A stretch of 64,000 nucleotides of DNA, taken from NCBI GenBank assembly GCA_905147135.1, contig LR990054.1, positions 14,917,001-14,981,000 on the forward strand, in the 5' to 3' direction. The stretch is from Blastobasis lacticolella. Taxonomy: Eukaryota > Arthropoda > Insecta > Lepidoptera > Blastobasidae. Position numbers and translations under genes: made by a program. A model generated the notes under the pieces. The model was not told the origin of the DNA. It ran no database searches and saw nothing but the letters and a program-made list of their open reading frames with translations. Positions 1 to 10,485 of this stretch are shown here, piece by piece (position 1 is the stretch's first letter; every line of letters starts with the position of its first letter).

Positions 1-780
1 CAGATGTAGCAAACAAAACAAGTAAAATAACATTATTGTAAGTAACGAAATGATGAAATGTGGCAGCAATATAGTTTTACAAGTCAGAATATCTAAATAA
101 AAAAAAGTTATTTGGTGGTAGGTAATATTAATTTGTTGTATATATGAGTTGTAGTTGCCTACTAGTTGCCTATCTTGGATCTGACAAATCCTGGATCATG
201 GTCAAAGCGGACCCCGGGCCCTCGCTCGCGAGAACACAACCCCACTGACGCCAAAATTAGTTTATTGTTTTTATCGATAAATATGATACAATCGATAGTG
301 CCATCACTAGAAAAATGACAGTTGTGCCCCAACAACTTCTAGCTCTAATAATAAAGGCTAATGCACAACGCGCGAAGCCATAAAGACGTATTCATCTGCG
401 ATAAACAAATGACGGCACCGTTCACGAAGCTAGCTCTCAGCTGGGCAACGGGACTGGCGGGGTTGCCAGCTTAGGTGGAATTATCCCGTCTATGAAGCTT
501 TGTTGGACCATTTCGTTTTGTTTGTAATTTTACGATATTGCTGGGCTTTGGTTTTGTTTAATTACTTAAACTGGTCTTGCTATTAGCTTCTCTCTGTGTG
601 TGTGCTTTATTTCGTTTCTATCTAGTAGATACCTACAAAATATTAATTTAACTGTTTATTTTAGGTTAGACATAGAATAAATATGCTACAACAGAAGACT
701 ACTTAACTTAAAACACGTTCATACGTCTACTTACGCTTACAAATCGCAAACACATAACAACCGGACAAAAATCACGCAAT
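1..780. other. Non-genic stretch with one SINE-T tail
   Basis: I see no exon with usable splice sites and coding character here. Positions 172-262 match the 3' part of the SINE-T family in tRNA-head orientation (the block with GGACCCCGGGCCCTCG and the inverse of CTTGGCGTTAAT). The rest is AT-rich unique-looking DNA. Confidence 0.5.
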
Positions 781-783
781 CTA

Positions 784-996
784 TGATCTGTTTAAACTGA
801 CTTGTCTTATTTGGTGAACAAACAATGCCCAAAGTCAAAACTTGCCGTATCAATCACGCTACGTACATTGTGTATAGATGTCGAGAATTATACAAGAAAC
901 ACATAGAATGTAAATTTCAACGAATACTGCTGCACATTTTCCATTTAAATACATAATTTCCTTAACCAAATAAGACAAGTCAGTCTGGACAGATTA
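784..996. mobile_element. Small foldback MITE, about 213 bp
   Basis: The two ends are inverted copies of each other over about 35 bp with few mismatches. The left end carries GACTTGTCTTATTTGGT and the right end its complement ACCAAATAAGACAAGTC. TA dinucleotides flank both ends (782-783 and 997-998), as expected for Tc1/mariner-type insertion. There is no coding capacity, so it is non-autonomous. The superfamily is inferred from the TA duplication only. Confidence 0.65.
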
Positions 997-1084
997 TAGT
1001 TATTTGCTGGTACCGTATTAGTATACGCGGATTGTATTATTTTTTACATTTTTTTATACAGCTGACAGTAACATTATTTTCATA

Positions 1085-1375
1085 TATTTACCCAAGGCAG
1101 CCCTAACCTCCATGCTACTACCTACCGTACTACTGGACACCACACGTCATCCCAATCTCACTCAACTCGGGTAATATCCCCGTGCCGGCAACCCCAACCG
1201 CGCTGCGCACGCGCCGCGCCACACTAATTACCGCGCGCAATTGGGCCGCGCTGGCGGGGCCTGCTCCCGCGCAGCGTTGACACGGAGAGATTAAGCGCCA
1301 TTGGAGGGCCATTAGGCTTGATCCCGATGTGGGGTTGCGGTTGGGATCGATAGAGTTCTGCACGTAATAAAGGTA
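1085..1375. repeat. GC-rich repeat block, recurring motif family
   Basis: A CpG-rich island-like block in AT-rich DNA. Its right part (AAGCGCCATT, then CCCGATGTGG, then TTGCGGTTGGG with TCGATA) recurs at about 3480-3560 and, more diverged, at 2585-2660. It is therefore repeat sequence, not a CpG island of a gene. A 77-codon open frame on the minus strand exists only because the block is GC-rich. Confidence 0.45.
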
Positions 1376-2111
1376 GTGGAGTACGTACAGAGGCTAGATG
1401 GAGTGACGATTTGTATAAAACTGCTAAGGAATGGAAAAAAATGTATTGACACTAACATAGGTAATTACAAAAGTGACATTAGTAAGGCAAAAATTTACAA
1501 TCCTGCCTCCTAAACTAAGAATAAATCCTGTATCTTAAGAGACTGTTCGATGGTGTCGTAATTAAATGCCATTTAGCCAATAACGTTGCGTGAGTAGACT
1601 TGTATGTCAGTGGGATATGTGCTATAGTCGTGCAATTGAACAAATTAATTACTAAAATATAAAGAATAAACTAATGCTAATGAGTTCCCCGAACAGTATC
1701 TACAATACGAAATCCTTTAAGGTGCACAGACTGTTCCTAGACAGAACGTTTTTTAACGGGCTTTTCCCTGCCACTCATTCTCACCGCTGCAACTCCTGTG
1801 TAGCTAAGATCTATCGCTGTCCATCCAGTGAGATGGGCGAATGGTGTTGATTATACATAAGTATAAGTTTTCCATACGAGGTTGGCAGATACCACTTTCT
1901 TCCATTTACAACGATCGTGTTAAGAATATTTCGCTTCTTAGGAAGCTCGCTTCGATTCAGATCGGCTTTTAATTGCAGAAGGCAGAACAACTTACCCAGC
2001 ACCAGGATAAAATGAGCTTTCACGACTATGGATGGATGGATGGAAAGTTTAAACAGGGTAGGTTGAGGCGCTGCTTTCTGTATGTTTGTTATAGTAAAAA
2101 AACACACAATG

Positions 2112-2400
2112 GGAGATTTTCCGAGAGCCGATTAAAAAGTAAAATAGTTAAAATAATTGTAAAAGAACGCCAGTTTAGACACGATTCTCAAAAATAAATC
2201 AAAACGAGACCGTTGGATTTATAAAAACGTGAATATTTTGCGCTATCTTCTCAGAAAAGGTACTAAAACGAAGTATATTTTCACGAAACTTCGGTCACCA
2301 AATTCAATACTTAAGAATATTTTTTAACCAGCGCCATCTAGCAAGCTACGCCAAACTAAACATTTTACTTTTTAAAGCAGCTGTCAGAAAATCCCCCATT
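2112..2400 (+). repeat. Family Q repeat, copy 1
   Basis: About 280 bp shares an ordered series of blocks with 52185-52470 in the same orientation: a GATTAAAAAG block, CAAAAATAAATCAAAA, CATTTTGCGC or ATTTTGCGC, a GGTACTAAAA block, an AGCGCCATCTAG block and a closing AAAATYCCCC. No tRNA-like head, terminal inverted repeat or open frame is visible. Class unknown. Confidence 0.55.
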
Positions 2401-2876
2401 GATAGGCTCCTAGATATCTCCATTCAAATTTCAACAAATTCTTTGTAAGTGACTCTTCATTACCTGCAGTAATTTTGAAACCCCTTGATGCAAAACGTCA
2501 AGTGTCATATACCACAATTGTTTATTTGTCTGTTCGTCTTTATGATTACGGGCATTATGGCGCACGGCAGGGCATGCTCTGCAGGCTGAGTTCAAATTAC
2601 CAGATCAAGCCCCATTAAACTCGATCTGGCATTGTGGTTGGGGCGGGTCGATATAGGTAGGTACTTAGTTCTCTTTTAATTGTGGGTATTATGTGGTTGC
2701 ACATTGAAGTGATAGCGGGATAAGTGTAAGTGACAACTGACTATTTATATTATAGAGTAGCAGTACCCCGGGGTTTACACGTGTGCACACTTCGAAGCTC
2801 TGTAAACATTCAACTACTCTGCGGAACTCTGGATGAAAAGTAGACTATGTCACTGTGAATGAATGTAGCATACTTG

Positions 2877-3372
2877 CTTTTCTTTTTCTTTTTTCAATTA
2901 GACTAGCCAGGCCTTTGACCGCCATCTCACCTGGTGGTAAGTGACGATGCGACCGATGATGGAGCATATCTGTCTAGAAACAGCCTATTCACTCTATCCT
3001 TAAAGGCGTCTAGATTATAATCATCAGGGAACACACTCGCAGGCAACGTGTTCTATTCCTTAGCTGTAGGCATTATAAAGGTTGAACCAAAGTGGCTCGT
3101 GCCGGTATCCACGATATAAGGATGAAGCGTTCGCCCGGATCTCGTTTCCCGATGGCGGAAAGGGGCCTTCATAATCAGGCCGCGCAACTGCTTCGCACAT
3201 TCTCCAACATGCAACCTGTAGAAGATCGACAGACTCGCAATCCTACGCTGATGCTCGGAGCTCTGCAGCTTAGCTTCAGTCATCAGTTTTTCCGAATCCA
3301 AAGCGGCCAGTTGGTATTTGGCTGATCCATCCCAGAGGCGGCAGCAGTACTCCATGCAGGATCGGATTTGTG
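2877..3372 (-). mobile_element. LINE J1, truncated 3' copy (reverse transcriptase C-terminus)
   Basis: The minus strand encodes a decayed version of the last ~120 residues of the reverse transcriptase that is intact at 24134-25420. Shared words include YCCRLWDGSAKYQLAALDS, GECAKQL and PFRHRETRSGR. It ends in the same 3' untranslated block (GGTGAGATGGCGGTCAAAGGC on the minus strand) and an A-rich tail, seen here as the T/C run 2877-2897. It is 5'-truncated with frameshifts and is non-functional. Confidence 0.85.
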
Positions 3373-3602
3373 CTTGATATAAATATTAGTGAAAGTTTTT
3401 TAATAATCAGTTCAGTTTCGGAGATTACATACGAACTTTTCTATATATTCTATATATTCTATGCCTATAGACATGCGCTCGCGCAACGATTACACGGCCA
3501 CATTAAGCGCCATTAGCAATGGACCCGATGTGGCATTGCGGTTGGGGTCGATATAGTGGCATCAACGTGATGTGAAATGGAAATGAATGAAGCATTGAGA
3601 GA

Positions 3603-3845
3603 CGACCTAAGTGGTTCAGTTGGTTAACATGCTGGTCTGCCACGCAGAGGTCCCGGGTACGATTTCCGGCCGAGCAGAAATTGAAATGATGAATTTAATT
3701 TGTGTTTCGAGTCTTTGTGTAGCTTTTGTGTAAATACGTACTATGTATTAAAAAGAAGTATGTTTGTAGTTTATCAGTTATCTAACACCCATAACACAAG
3801 TTTTGCTTCCTTTGGGGCTAGATGGCGCTGTGTGAATTTGTCCAA
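3603..3845 (+). repeat. SINE-G (tRNA-Gly-like head)
   Basis: The head has a Pol III A-box-like and a B-box-like block and resembles tRNA-Gly(GCC): GTGGTTCAGTTGGTTAACATG, then CTGCCACGC in the anticodon region, then GGTCCCGGGTACGATTTC. The body includes GTAGTTTATCAGTTATCTAACACCC and ends in GGGGCTAGATGGCGCTGTG. The body rules out a functional tRNA gene. Full or partial copies recur at 9955, 15055, 17035, 26775 and 35222. Confidence 0.85.
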
Positions 3846-3959
3846 GAATATGAGATTATTAAAAAATAAATGGTTATGTTTCGGTTTGAAAAATAAGGTA
3901 GCCATTACAATTACAGACATTGGCATGTCCTCATAAAGACACTTGCCACACTTTCGGTA

Positions 3960-4255
3960 CTGCATTTTTGTTGCGGAAACCTACGCAAAACCGAAGTTCA
4001 TTATAGACGTTAAGGGCGACAGTTACCGCTTACTTACCATCAGATGGGCTGTCTCTTCGTTTGTCACTAAATAGCTTAAAAATTCACCCAAGATTGGATT
4101 TTTAGACATTTTGAGATAGACACAGTAGACATTGAACACGCCTGCGCCTGCAGATCGTATACGATAAATCAAAGACCTATATACTAATACGAGAAATACC
4201 ATCAGGCAGGCCGTAAGCTTGTTTGCCACCTTGGTGGTATAAAAATATATAAAAA
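3960..4255. repeat. LINE-tail fragments (families I and D)
   Basis: Positions 4010-4070 share the GACAGTTAC, ACTTACCATCAG and GGGCTGTCT block with 36670-36720. Positions 4190-4250 carry the inverse of the family D terminus (GGCAGGCCGTAAGCTTGTTTG) seen at 20295, 37936 and 62315. These are short 3' remnants of LINEs. No frame survives. Confidence 0.55.
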
Positions 4256-4264
4256 TTAAGCACC

Positions 4265-4665
4265 CTTCCCAGAATAGTCAACTGGGCTGCCCCCTAACGA
4301 GAAGCTTCAGGTAATTACAGTGGAGCGAGTGCCACCTGACCTTCGTGATACTGTTACCAGGGGAACCTGGCCAGATTGGCGCAGGTTTCGTCACGATATT
4401 TCGCTCACCATAAGAGCATCGGTTAGAGTTCAACTAATGTACATAACTCAGAAAAGATTTCTTCGAAACCGGTACCTCAGGGTTAGAGTCGGACTCCTTA
4501 ACCATAAGGCTACCGGTTATATTATTTTATTCTAAATATTTGCCTTCTAAATGAAGCCTAGTAAATATTGCCTATGAGTAATAAAATACTCATCAGTACG
4601 AGTTGCACCCCGTACAACTCGGACCCCTTAACCAATAGGCTACCGACGCCCCTTACCCTTTCATT
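4265..4665 (-). repeat. SINE-T fragments (tRNA-Thr-like head)
   Basis: 4265-4515 carries the reverse-oriented SINE-T body: GGTAATTACAGTGGAGCG, the TGACC and GGGGAACCTG block, and ACTAATGTACATAACTCAG followed by an inverted tRNA-like head. 4595-4665 is another inverted head with CTTAACC and AATAGGCTACCGACG. Both are diverged. Confidence 0.65.
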
Positions 4666-5365
4666 AAGAGCTCAAAATTCAGTAGATAGTTTCTATTAAT
4701 CAAAGTTGCGAATGTACATTTTCCTTCAAGTTGTAGAACAATTTTAGGAGGGTATCGATCGGTGCATTTGAAGCCCCTAGCTCAAAGGCCTCTGTTAACA
4801 AGTGCCTAGCTACTAGTGTCCGATCGAAGCTTCGGCTCTTGGGTTCGGTCACCTTCGGCCAAAAAAAAAACACCTGCAGCTAAACCTTGGGTATAGCTCA
4901 AGACCCGCCGAAGCCGAAGGTTGCCAGCAAAAGTCATTCAGTCAGCAATCAATAATTCACATTATTCTGAATTTTATAATTTTTGACAAGTAAATTGCAA
5001 GGTAATTTTATTATCTTCTCTAGATTTGCTTATGGAGATGGTTTAAACTAACTTTCTATTATTATATACAGTTTAAATAAAGCTTTAATATTAATTTTTT
5101 TTTATGCGCCCAACGCAAAGGAAATGGGCACCCTCCGGTATTGCGGTTGGGAGGGAGGAGGTGAACTCTCATGAGTACCAGCCGGCCGGCCGGACTGGTT
5201 ATGCACGACTCGCCAAAAAAGAGCCTAGGCGTATACGTGCTAAACACCCCCTGGGAGTGCTCCCCAGTAGCCATAAGGGCTTTTCAGGTTTCATCGGATG
5301 CTACACCCCGTAGGGACGGGGTGCGCTCATTTAATATTAAAGTTTTAATGTGGTTTATATTATTA
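4666..5365. other. Non-genic stretch
   Basis: No gene is supported. 5105-5335 is a GC-richer block with overlapping short open frames in two forward registers and none with splice logic, probably a repeat remnant. 4800-4925 has CTTCGGCT-type low-complexity words and an A10 run. I cannot classify either. Confidence 0.35.
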
Positions 5366-5600
5366 ACTAGTGGACCCGGCGGGACTTCGTTCGCGTACAC
5401 AATACTTTACCCCTACCTACCCTTTTTTTCTTGCTTATAAACCTTCCTCTTGAATCACTATCTATCCTTGAAACCCGCATTAAAATTCGTTGCTTAGTTT
5501 AAAAGATATAAGCGCACATAGATACATACTTAGATATGTATCTATCTGCGCTTAGACATACGGCAGGAAACGACTTTGTTTTATACTATGTAGGTATAGA
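5366..5600 (+). repeat. Family P repeat
   Basis: About 200 bp starting AGTGGACCCGGCG then ACTTCGTTCGCGTAC. It continues with a CCTACCTACC plus T-run block, ATAAACCTTCCTCTTGAATC, GCATTAAAAT and TTTAAAAGAT. The same order occurs at 22040, 32278 and 44233 (+) and at 16243 and 26555 (-). There is no coding capacity. Superfamily not determined; a Helitron- or SINE-derived origin is possible. Confidence 0.7.
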
Positions 5601-6374
5601 TTGTACCCAATCCTGTACAAATTTCTTAGAGCTTTTAAACATTGTGGCGATGGCCGATTAACGGGTTCGGCTTCGGCTTCGGCCATAAATTGACCTTCAC
5701 TCGGACCCTACTAGCAACATAACCTGCTCGTACTCGGGCTAAATTAATTGAACAACGCATATCGCTGGGCAAACATGGCGCTGACACGACACGACATGAC
5801 ATGGCCTCCATACCACGTGACATGTCCTCCAACAATCCATTAGGTGATAACAGATGGCTGTCTGGCTGTCAGCATGAGTATGTTCTAGTACATAACACAT
5901 GTGTGTACTTCAGTCTTACTATAGGGTATCTATCTAAAGTCATGAACAATTAGGTACTAGAACTAATATTGATAGGCAAGCACTGCCTTATGCTCAGGTT
6001 ATAGGTAAATGACTTTTTGACATACATACATACACACCCACGGCCGTATCCTATAGGGAAAGGCAGAGACTATCAGAAGCACAAGCTATGATGTTGGCAC
6101 ACCCCTTCCGCCTTTTCCAGATTCATATATCTTTTCATGCATTTACGCCAGTCGAGGGTGACTTTTTGAGTGGTTTCAAAAAGGTGACAACGTACCGGCA
6201 AAGGCAGCGCAGGATAGCCCCTACGAGATGAAAGGACAGCTTTATTAAAGTCGTATGGAGCCGTAAGATGCAGGAACCGCAAGATCCGTGAGAGGGGTCC
6301 GTGAGGGCGTGGGAGGAGGCCATAAGTTCAGTAACGGATGTCCTGTGGCTGAAATAAGAATTAATTTTTGGCCA
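5601..6374. other. Non-genic stretch with probable repeat at 6015-6370
   Basis: 6015-6370 begins with CATACATACA then a GGCCGTATCC, GGGAAAGGCAGAG block that looks like a lepidopteran interspersed repeat. This is recognised by style only and there is no second copy in the window. 5601-6014 shows nothing I can name. Confidence 0.3.
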
Positions 6375-6545
6375 CAATGGTCATCTTGGCGTTAATATCC
6401 TGGTTGTGCTCTCGTGCGCGAAGTCCTGGGTCCGCCTTGTACGGCGGTAGTTACAGTAATTCCCGTAGATCAGGTAATTACAGTAAAGCGACAGTCATAT
6501 GAACTCCGTAACCCCGTTAACGTAAGATTCTTGCCAGTTTTCATC
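6375..6545 (-). repeat. SINE-T fragment
   Basis: Reverse-oriented SINE-T tail and body: ATCTTGGCGTTAATATCC, GGTTGTGCTCTCG, the GGGTCCGCCTTG block, then AGGTAATTACAG and AAGCGAC. It is truncated before the tRNA-like head. Confidence 0.7.
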
Positions 6546-7682
6546 ATGGTTACACTCATTCAGACGCCCTAATTTGTAGGATTCATCTACAATAATAAAT
6601 AATTAAAGCTTGAGCAAAAAGTTAGGCATAGCTTTGATGTATAATTGTTTTTTGTTTTGTAAACTCAATTTACAATTATCATTCAATAAAAATATATATA
6701 CCATTACGGGGTGCCAATCAGCTCCCAATACCGTTTAACCAGACTCGGGGTCCCCAGCGAAAGGCCTTGATCAACTTGAAATATCACATAATACTCATTA
6801 CACGAACAGTTTCAAATTCGTAGTTTTAAACAACTAACAACAGCTAACAATGCTCGTTAGATACGTTAGCGCTCAAATAAGCTCAGAGTAACGACGTAGT
6901 TTCGCAGGCGTATTATGTTAACGTGCTTAATTTGTATTAATGATCTTAGTTGAATGCAGATAAATAGGTAATTATAGGTATAAAGCCACGTCAGCTTATA
7001 TTACAGTGACTAAGTACCTGTGGTTCTGTATTTTGACGTGAATTCGATTAACGTCGGCGGAAAAACTGTGACACGAAAATGTGTGCTTTGACGAGCCTCC
7101 TGCGACTGACACATTAGTTCTACGTAGATTCCGATGGTACCAATGTACAGCTTACTTTGTTGCCTACATGAACATATAAAAAAATTATCCCCCAACCCTC
7201 AGAATGATGACGTAACAACTCTCGCGACAAATGTAAATTTTTGAGCCAACGTCAGTTTTCTTTCGGCTTTCAACGCCGAACTTATTTACAATTTATTTAT
7301 TTATTGTGACCGTGAGTAAAAACTAGAGGTTGTAGGCCGACTTCTACCCACTTTAATTTTTTTTATTAGAATTTAGCACAACACTGTAGAGAATCCACAA
7401 ATGGTAACCGTCGGATGTGACCGTCTGGCGGACTTCTAAGGCTTTATAGAGTTATTGGTCCAAAAAACCACCAATTATTTGGATAGATTTGTGAAACCTT
7501 TGTATGTTAAGACAGAAATTATCTTTATGGCCATGGACAAACTTTTGAATCCCGTACTGACAGCCTAAACTATGCATAAAGTACCTAACAACAATCATCA
7601 ACACCTATAATATACTACTGGACATAGTATAGACATATTTTGACATTTATTATTATTTTTTTACTGTAAATTTATTATTTTT
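6546..7682. other. Non-genic stretch, nothing identified
   Basis: AT-rich sequence without splice-supported open frames, terminal repeats or recognisable repeat family. The longest reading frame is about 60 codons and has no protein character. Confidence 0.4.
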
Positions 7683-7955
7683 ATTAATCACAGCCCGTAA
7701 CAGACCACTGCAGGACTTAGGGCCTCTCCCACGAAAGGGGAGGTTATTGCCATAATCTCCACGCTTGGCAGGCGGGTTGTTTAAATATAACAATGGAAAA
7801 TGCTGCTGCCCATTTTCCAGACTACGGAGACTCTTGATCTTTTGCCTCGAAAACATTAGTCGCCTTGCACGACACCCATGAGTGCAAGGGGTTGGTGCTA
7901 TTCTACTCTGCCGGACACCACACGGTCAGGCCTTGTAACGAATGTTTTGAATAAA
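7683..7955 (-). repeat. Family F repeat
   Basis: A ~250 bp unit in reverse orientation: CACAGCCCGTAACAG then CCACTGCAGGACTTAGGGCC, GCTTGGCAGGCGGGTTG, CCATTTTCCAG, and CACCCATGAGTG to GCCGGACACCACACGG. The same unit is at 16778 (-), 38080 (+) and 48525 (+). The copy at 38080 has an 11-bp target-site duplication, which shows F is a retroelement-type mobile unit. Its 3' end tends to a TGATGATGAT run, as in RTE-clade tails. Confidence 0.8.
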
Positions 7956-8902
7956 TGATGATTATGATAAACTTCAACAATCATCCCCAATTTCATTTCT
8001 TTCAAAAGAACCAGCCTTTTTCAATCAAACAGCGAGAAACGACACCTGCAGACACCCCACTTGATGGTAAGCTATAATTATCCCCATAACAACTACGATT
8101 CAGGCAGAAAGGTTACTGAATAAGTATGAGAACTAATTTGCCCAGCTTATAAAGATACAATCTAGGCGTAAGCTGTTAAACAGTGCCGTTTAGTCTTAAT
8201 TGAGTGCCGGCAATTCACGTTAGGATAGGCAATGAGTCTAGAAATCTAGATTAAGCACTGCTAATTTTCTCACACAGCTGGGGAGCTACCTAAGCTATTG
8301 TAGTACAATTTATTGATAATATTAGATATTTTTATCTCAGGACAATATCACACGTGGCAATGGAGTAGGTACATATAAGAAACAAAGAATTTGGCGTCGT
8401 CAGTAAATCAGCACTGACCCCTTGTTTTTAAAACCAAGAGTTAAGTTTCTTACTTACAATAATACACTTAAACTTTGGAGAGCTTCCAGTTGGCACTAAA
8501 GTTGCTTTATTTTTATTTATTTTTGTTAATTCGACTAGTCAGACATTTTACCGCCACTTATTTATTTATTTATTTATTGCTTCATATGTTACATTAACAT
8601 TATGAACCCATACGGGCGCTGCAATTTAAAACTTAAAACTAAGTATTATGCATAAACAAAGGTTAAGTAATAAATTGTGTATATCCTTATGGTTTTTGTA
8701 CCAAGTTATTCATTAAACTATTAAATATATCTTAAATAGTTAGAAAATTATTAATATATTTACAATTGGACATATATAACTAATAAGTATTTACAAAGTT
8801 GGAACATTTATAGCATGTAGGTACTATAAGTGAAGTAATTGTTATTTATGTAGTTATTTTAGTTTTTCATATAATGTAGTGTAGTAGTAATATTTACGTA
8901 TG
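7956..8902. other. Non-genic stretch with short LINE J1 and TTTA remnants
   Basis: 8520-8553 matches the inverted 3' end of LINE J1 (TTCGACTAGTCAG and TTTACCGCCA). It is followed by a TTTA microsatellite at about 8555-8580. Nothing else is recognisable. Confidence 0.4.
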
Positions 8903-8998
8903 TGTGTGTGTGTGTGTGTGTGCGTGTGTGCGTGTGCGGGTGTGTGCGCGCGCGTGTGTGTGTGCGCGTGTGCGTGTGTGTGTATGTGGCTGTGTGTG
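8903..8998. repeat. TG/CG-interrupted dinucleotide microsatellite
   Basis: About 95 bp of alternating purine-pyrimidine sequence, mostly TG repeats with CG interruptions. Two long His/Thr-rich open frames on the minus strand are translations of this tract only. Confidence 0.9.
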
Positions 8999-9004
8999 TA
9001 GTGT

Positions 9005-9788
9005 AAAGGTGCGTACGAATTAGAGGCAGCCTCAGGTTGAGGCACGCACGGCTCGCCCATTTGCGCAAATTCGTACGTGGCTCACGCGCAGCTCGCGGCG
9101 CACCGCGAGCGTGTGCGCCGCGAGCCGCCGATTGTCGGTTTTCTGTCCATGCTCAAGGGTGCCTCGGCGTGCGTGCCTCGCGAGTTTGGACGTGACTACG
9201 AATGCGCGCGTATTGTTTATTGACACTTGACAACTTTAATATATTCATGTCAATTAAACTGTTAGTCTTCCTAATAAATAAATAAATAAAATAATATAAA
9301 TAAAATAAAATACACAAAATAAATAAAATAAAATAAATTAAATGAAATAAATTAAATAAATAAAATAAAATTAAATTAAATGAAATGAAATAAATAAAAT
9401 GAATGAAATAAATAATATAAATAAAAATAAATAAAATAAAATAAAATAAATAAAATAAATAAACTAAATAAAATAAAATAAAATACAATAAATAAAATAA
9501 AATAAAATAAATAAATAATTTGGAAAACTTATATACTAAACAACATGGTAAGCAGAAAAAAGCGTTATGGCATCGAAAAAACTAAAATTATTTTAACAAT
9601 CTCATCAATAATGATAAAACCAACATCAACATATTATTTGTGCGGTGCATTTGTGGCTCACCGCGAGCACGTTGCCTCAATGCACAAACAAATGCGCAAC
9701 TGAGCAGCCTCGCCGCGCGCGGTGAGCATCTCGCTGCGCGCGGCGAGCATGCCTCGGGCTGAGCCGCTCTAATTCGTACGCAGCTTAA
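9005..9788. mobile_element. DNA-transposon-like element with CpG-rich ends and AT-repeat core
   Basis: Inverted ends share GCGTACGAATTAGAG (left, 9011-9025; complement at right, 9769-9783). The subterminal zones on both sides are dense in GCTCGCGG/CCGCGAG and GAGGCA motifs, while the centre is the TAAAA tract. There is no transposase frame. A target-site duplication is not clear; the right end reads CAGCTTAA but the left end lacks TTAA, so I do not assign a superfamily. Confidence 0.55.
9271..9518. repeat. TAAA/TAAAA satellite-like tract
   Basis: About 250 bp made almost only of TAAA and TAAAA units with rare G, C or T substitutions. It forms the core of the element at 9005-9788. The 111-residue minus-strand frame over it (Tyr/Leu/Phe/Ile only) is an artefact. 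Confidence 0.9.
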
Positions 9789-9954
9789 TGTGTATAGGTT
9801 AAAGTTTATGTACTTTTTTTATTAGGTATAAGCCACTGCTACGTATTAGCTATTTACTTTTCTGTTTCTACAATATCCCGGCGTCACCTCCTTAAGAGCA
9901 CCTTACCTACCTAGATGAAAGCTACGTTTAACTAGGTAATTGAAAACGATTCCC

Positions 9955-10485
9955 GGCCGAGTTGAAACTGAAATGATGAATTTTAATGAAACCCAGGTAA
10001 TCTATGTATAATAAAAAATAAAAAATCATCTTCGCGTTAATGTCCCGGTTGTGATCTCGCGCAGTAGGGCCCGGGGTCCGCCTTGACCGTGATCCAGGAT
10101 TTGGCAGGTGAGGTTACAGTGGAGCGATTGCCATCTGAACTCCATGACCCTGCTACCAGGGGAACCTGACCAGATTGGATCATGGTTACAGATCCAGTCG
10201 CCTGAATGTGCAGGTCTCATCACGATGTTTTCCCTAACCATAAGAGCATCGGTTAGTATTCAACTAATGTACATAACTCAGAAAACAGTCATTGGTACAG
10301 GAGCGGGTACGGAGCGGTATTCGAACTTGGGACCTCTAGCTTACGAGTCGCCCACCGACTCTCTAACCTATGTATAATACGTATGTATTAAAAAAGTACA
10401 TATGTAGTTTATCAGTTATCTAACACCTATAAAACACTTTGCTTACTTTTGGCTAAAGGGCGCTATGTGAATTATTCCAGGCATA
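9955..10485 (+). repeat. SINE-G interrupted by SINE-T
   Basis: The SINE-G body begins at about 9955 (ATTCCCGGCCGAG, GAAATGATGAATTTTAATG). It breaks at 10013 and resumes at 10368 (TATGTATTAAAAAAGTACAT, TTTATCAGTTATCTAACACC, GGGCGCTATGTG). The gap is filled by a reverse-oriented SINE-T. The 12-bp duplicated target CTATGTATAATA lies at 10002-10013 and 10368-10379. Confidence 0.85.
10014..10367 (-). mobile_element. Near-complete SINE-T, nested insertion
   Basis: On the minus strand it starts with a tRNA-like head (GGTTAGAGAGTCGG, anticodon region CTCGTAAG, B-box region GTTCGAATACC). It continues through the conserved body (ACATTAGTTGAA inverse, the TAACCATGATCCAATCTGG block, GGGCCC) to the AACGCGAAGATGATTTTTT tail. 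The anticodon region fits tRNA-Thr(CGT). Flanking 12-bp direct repeats define its exact limits. This copy can serve as the reference for the family. Confidence 0.88.

Noticed and set aside
1130..1363. 77-residue GC-rich minus frame as a possible exon
   Set aside because: Part of the block recurs at 3480-3560 and 2585-2660, so it is repeat sequence.
8854..9068. His/Thr-rich minus-strand frames
   Set aside because: Both are translations of the TG microsatellite in two registers.
9153..9488. 111-residue minus-strand open frame
   Set aside because: It is a translation of the TAAA/TAAAA tract (only Tyr, Leu, Phe, Ile and similar residues) running into CpG-rich transposon end; no coding character.
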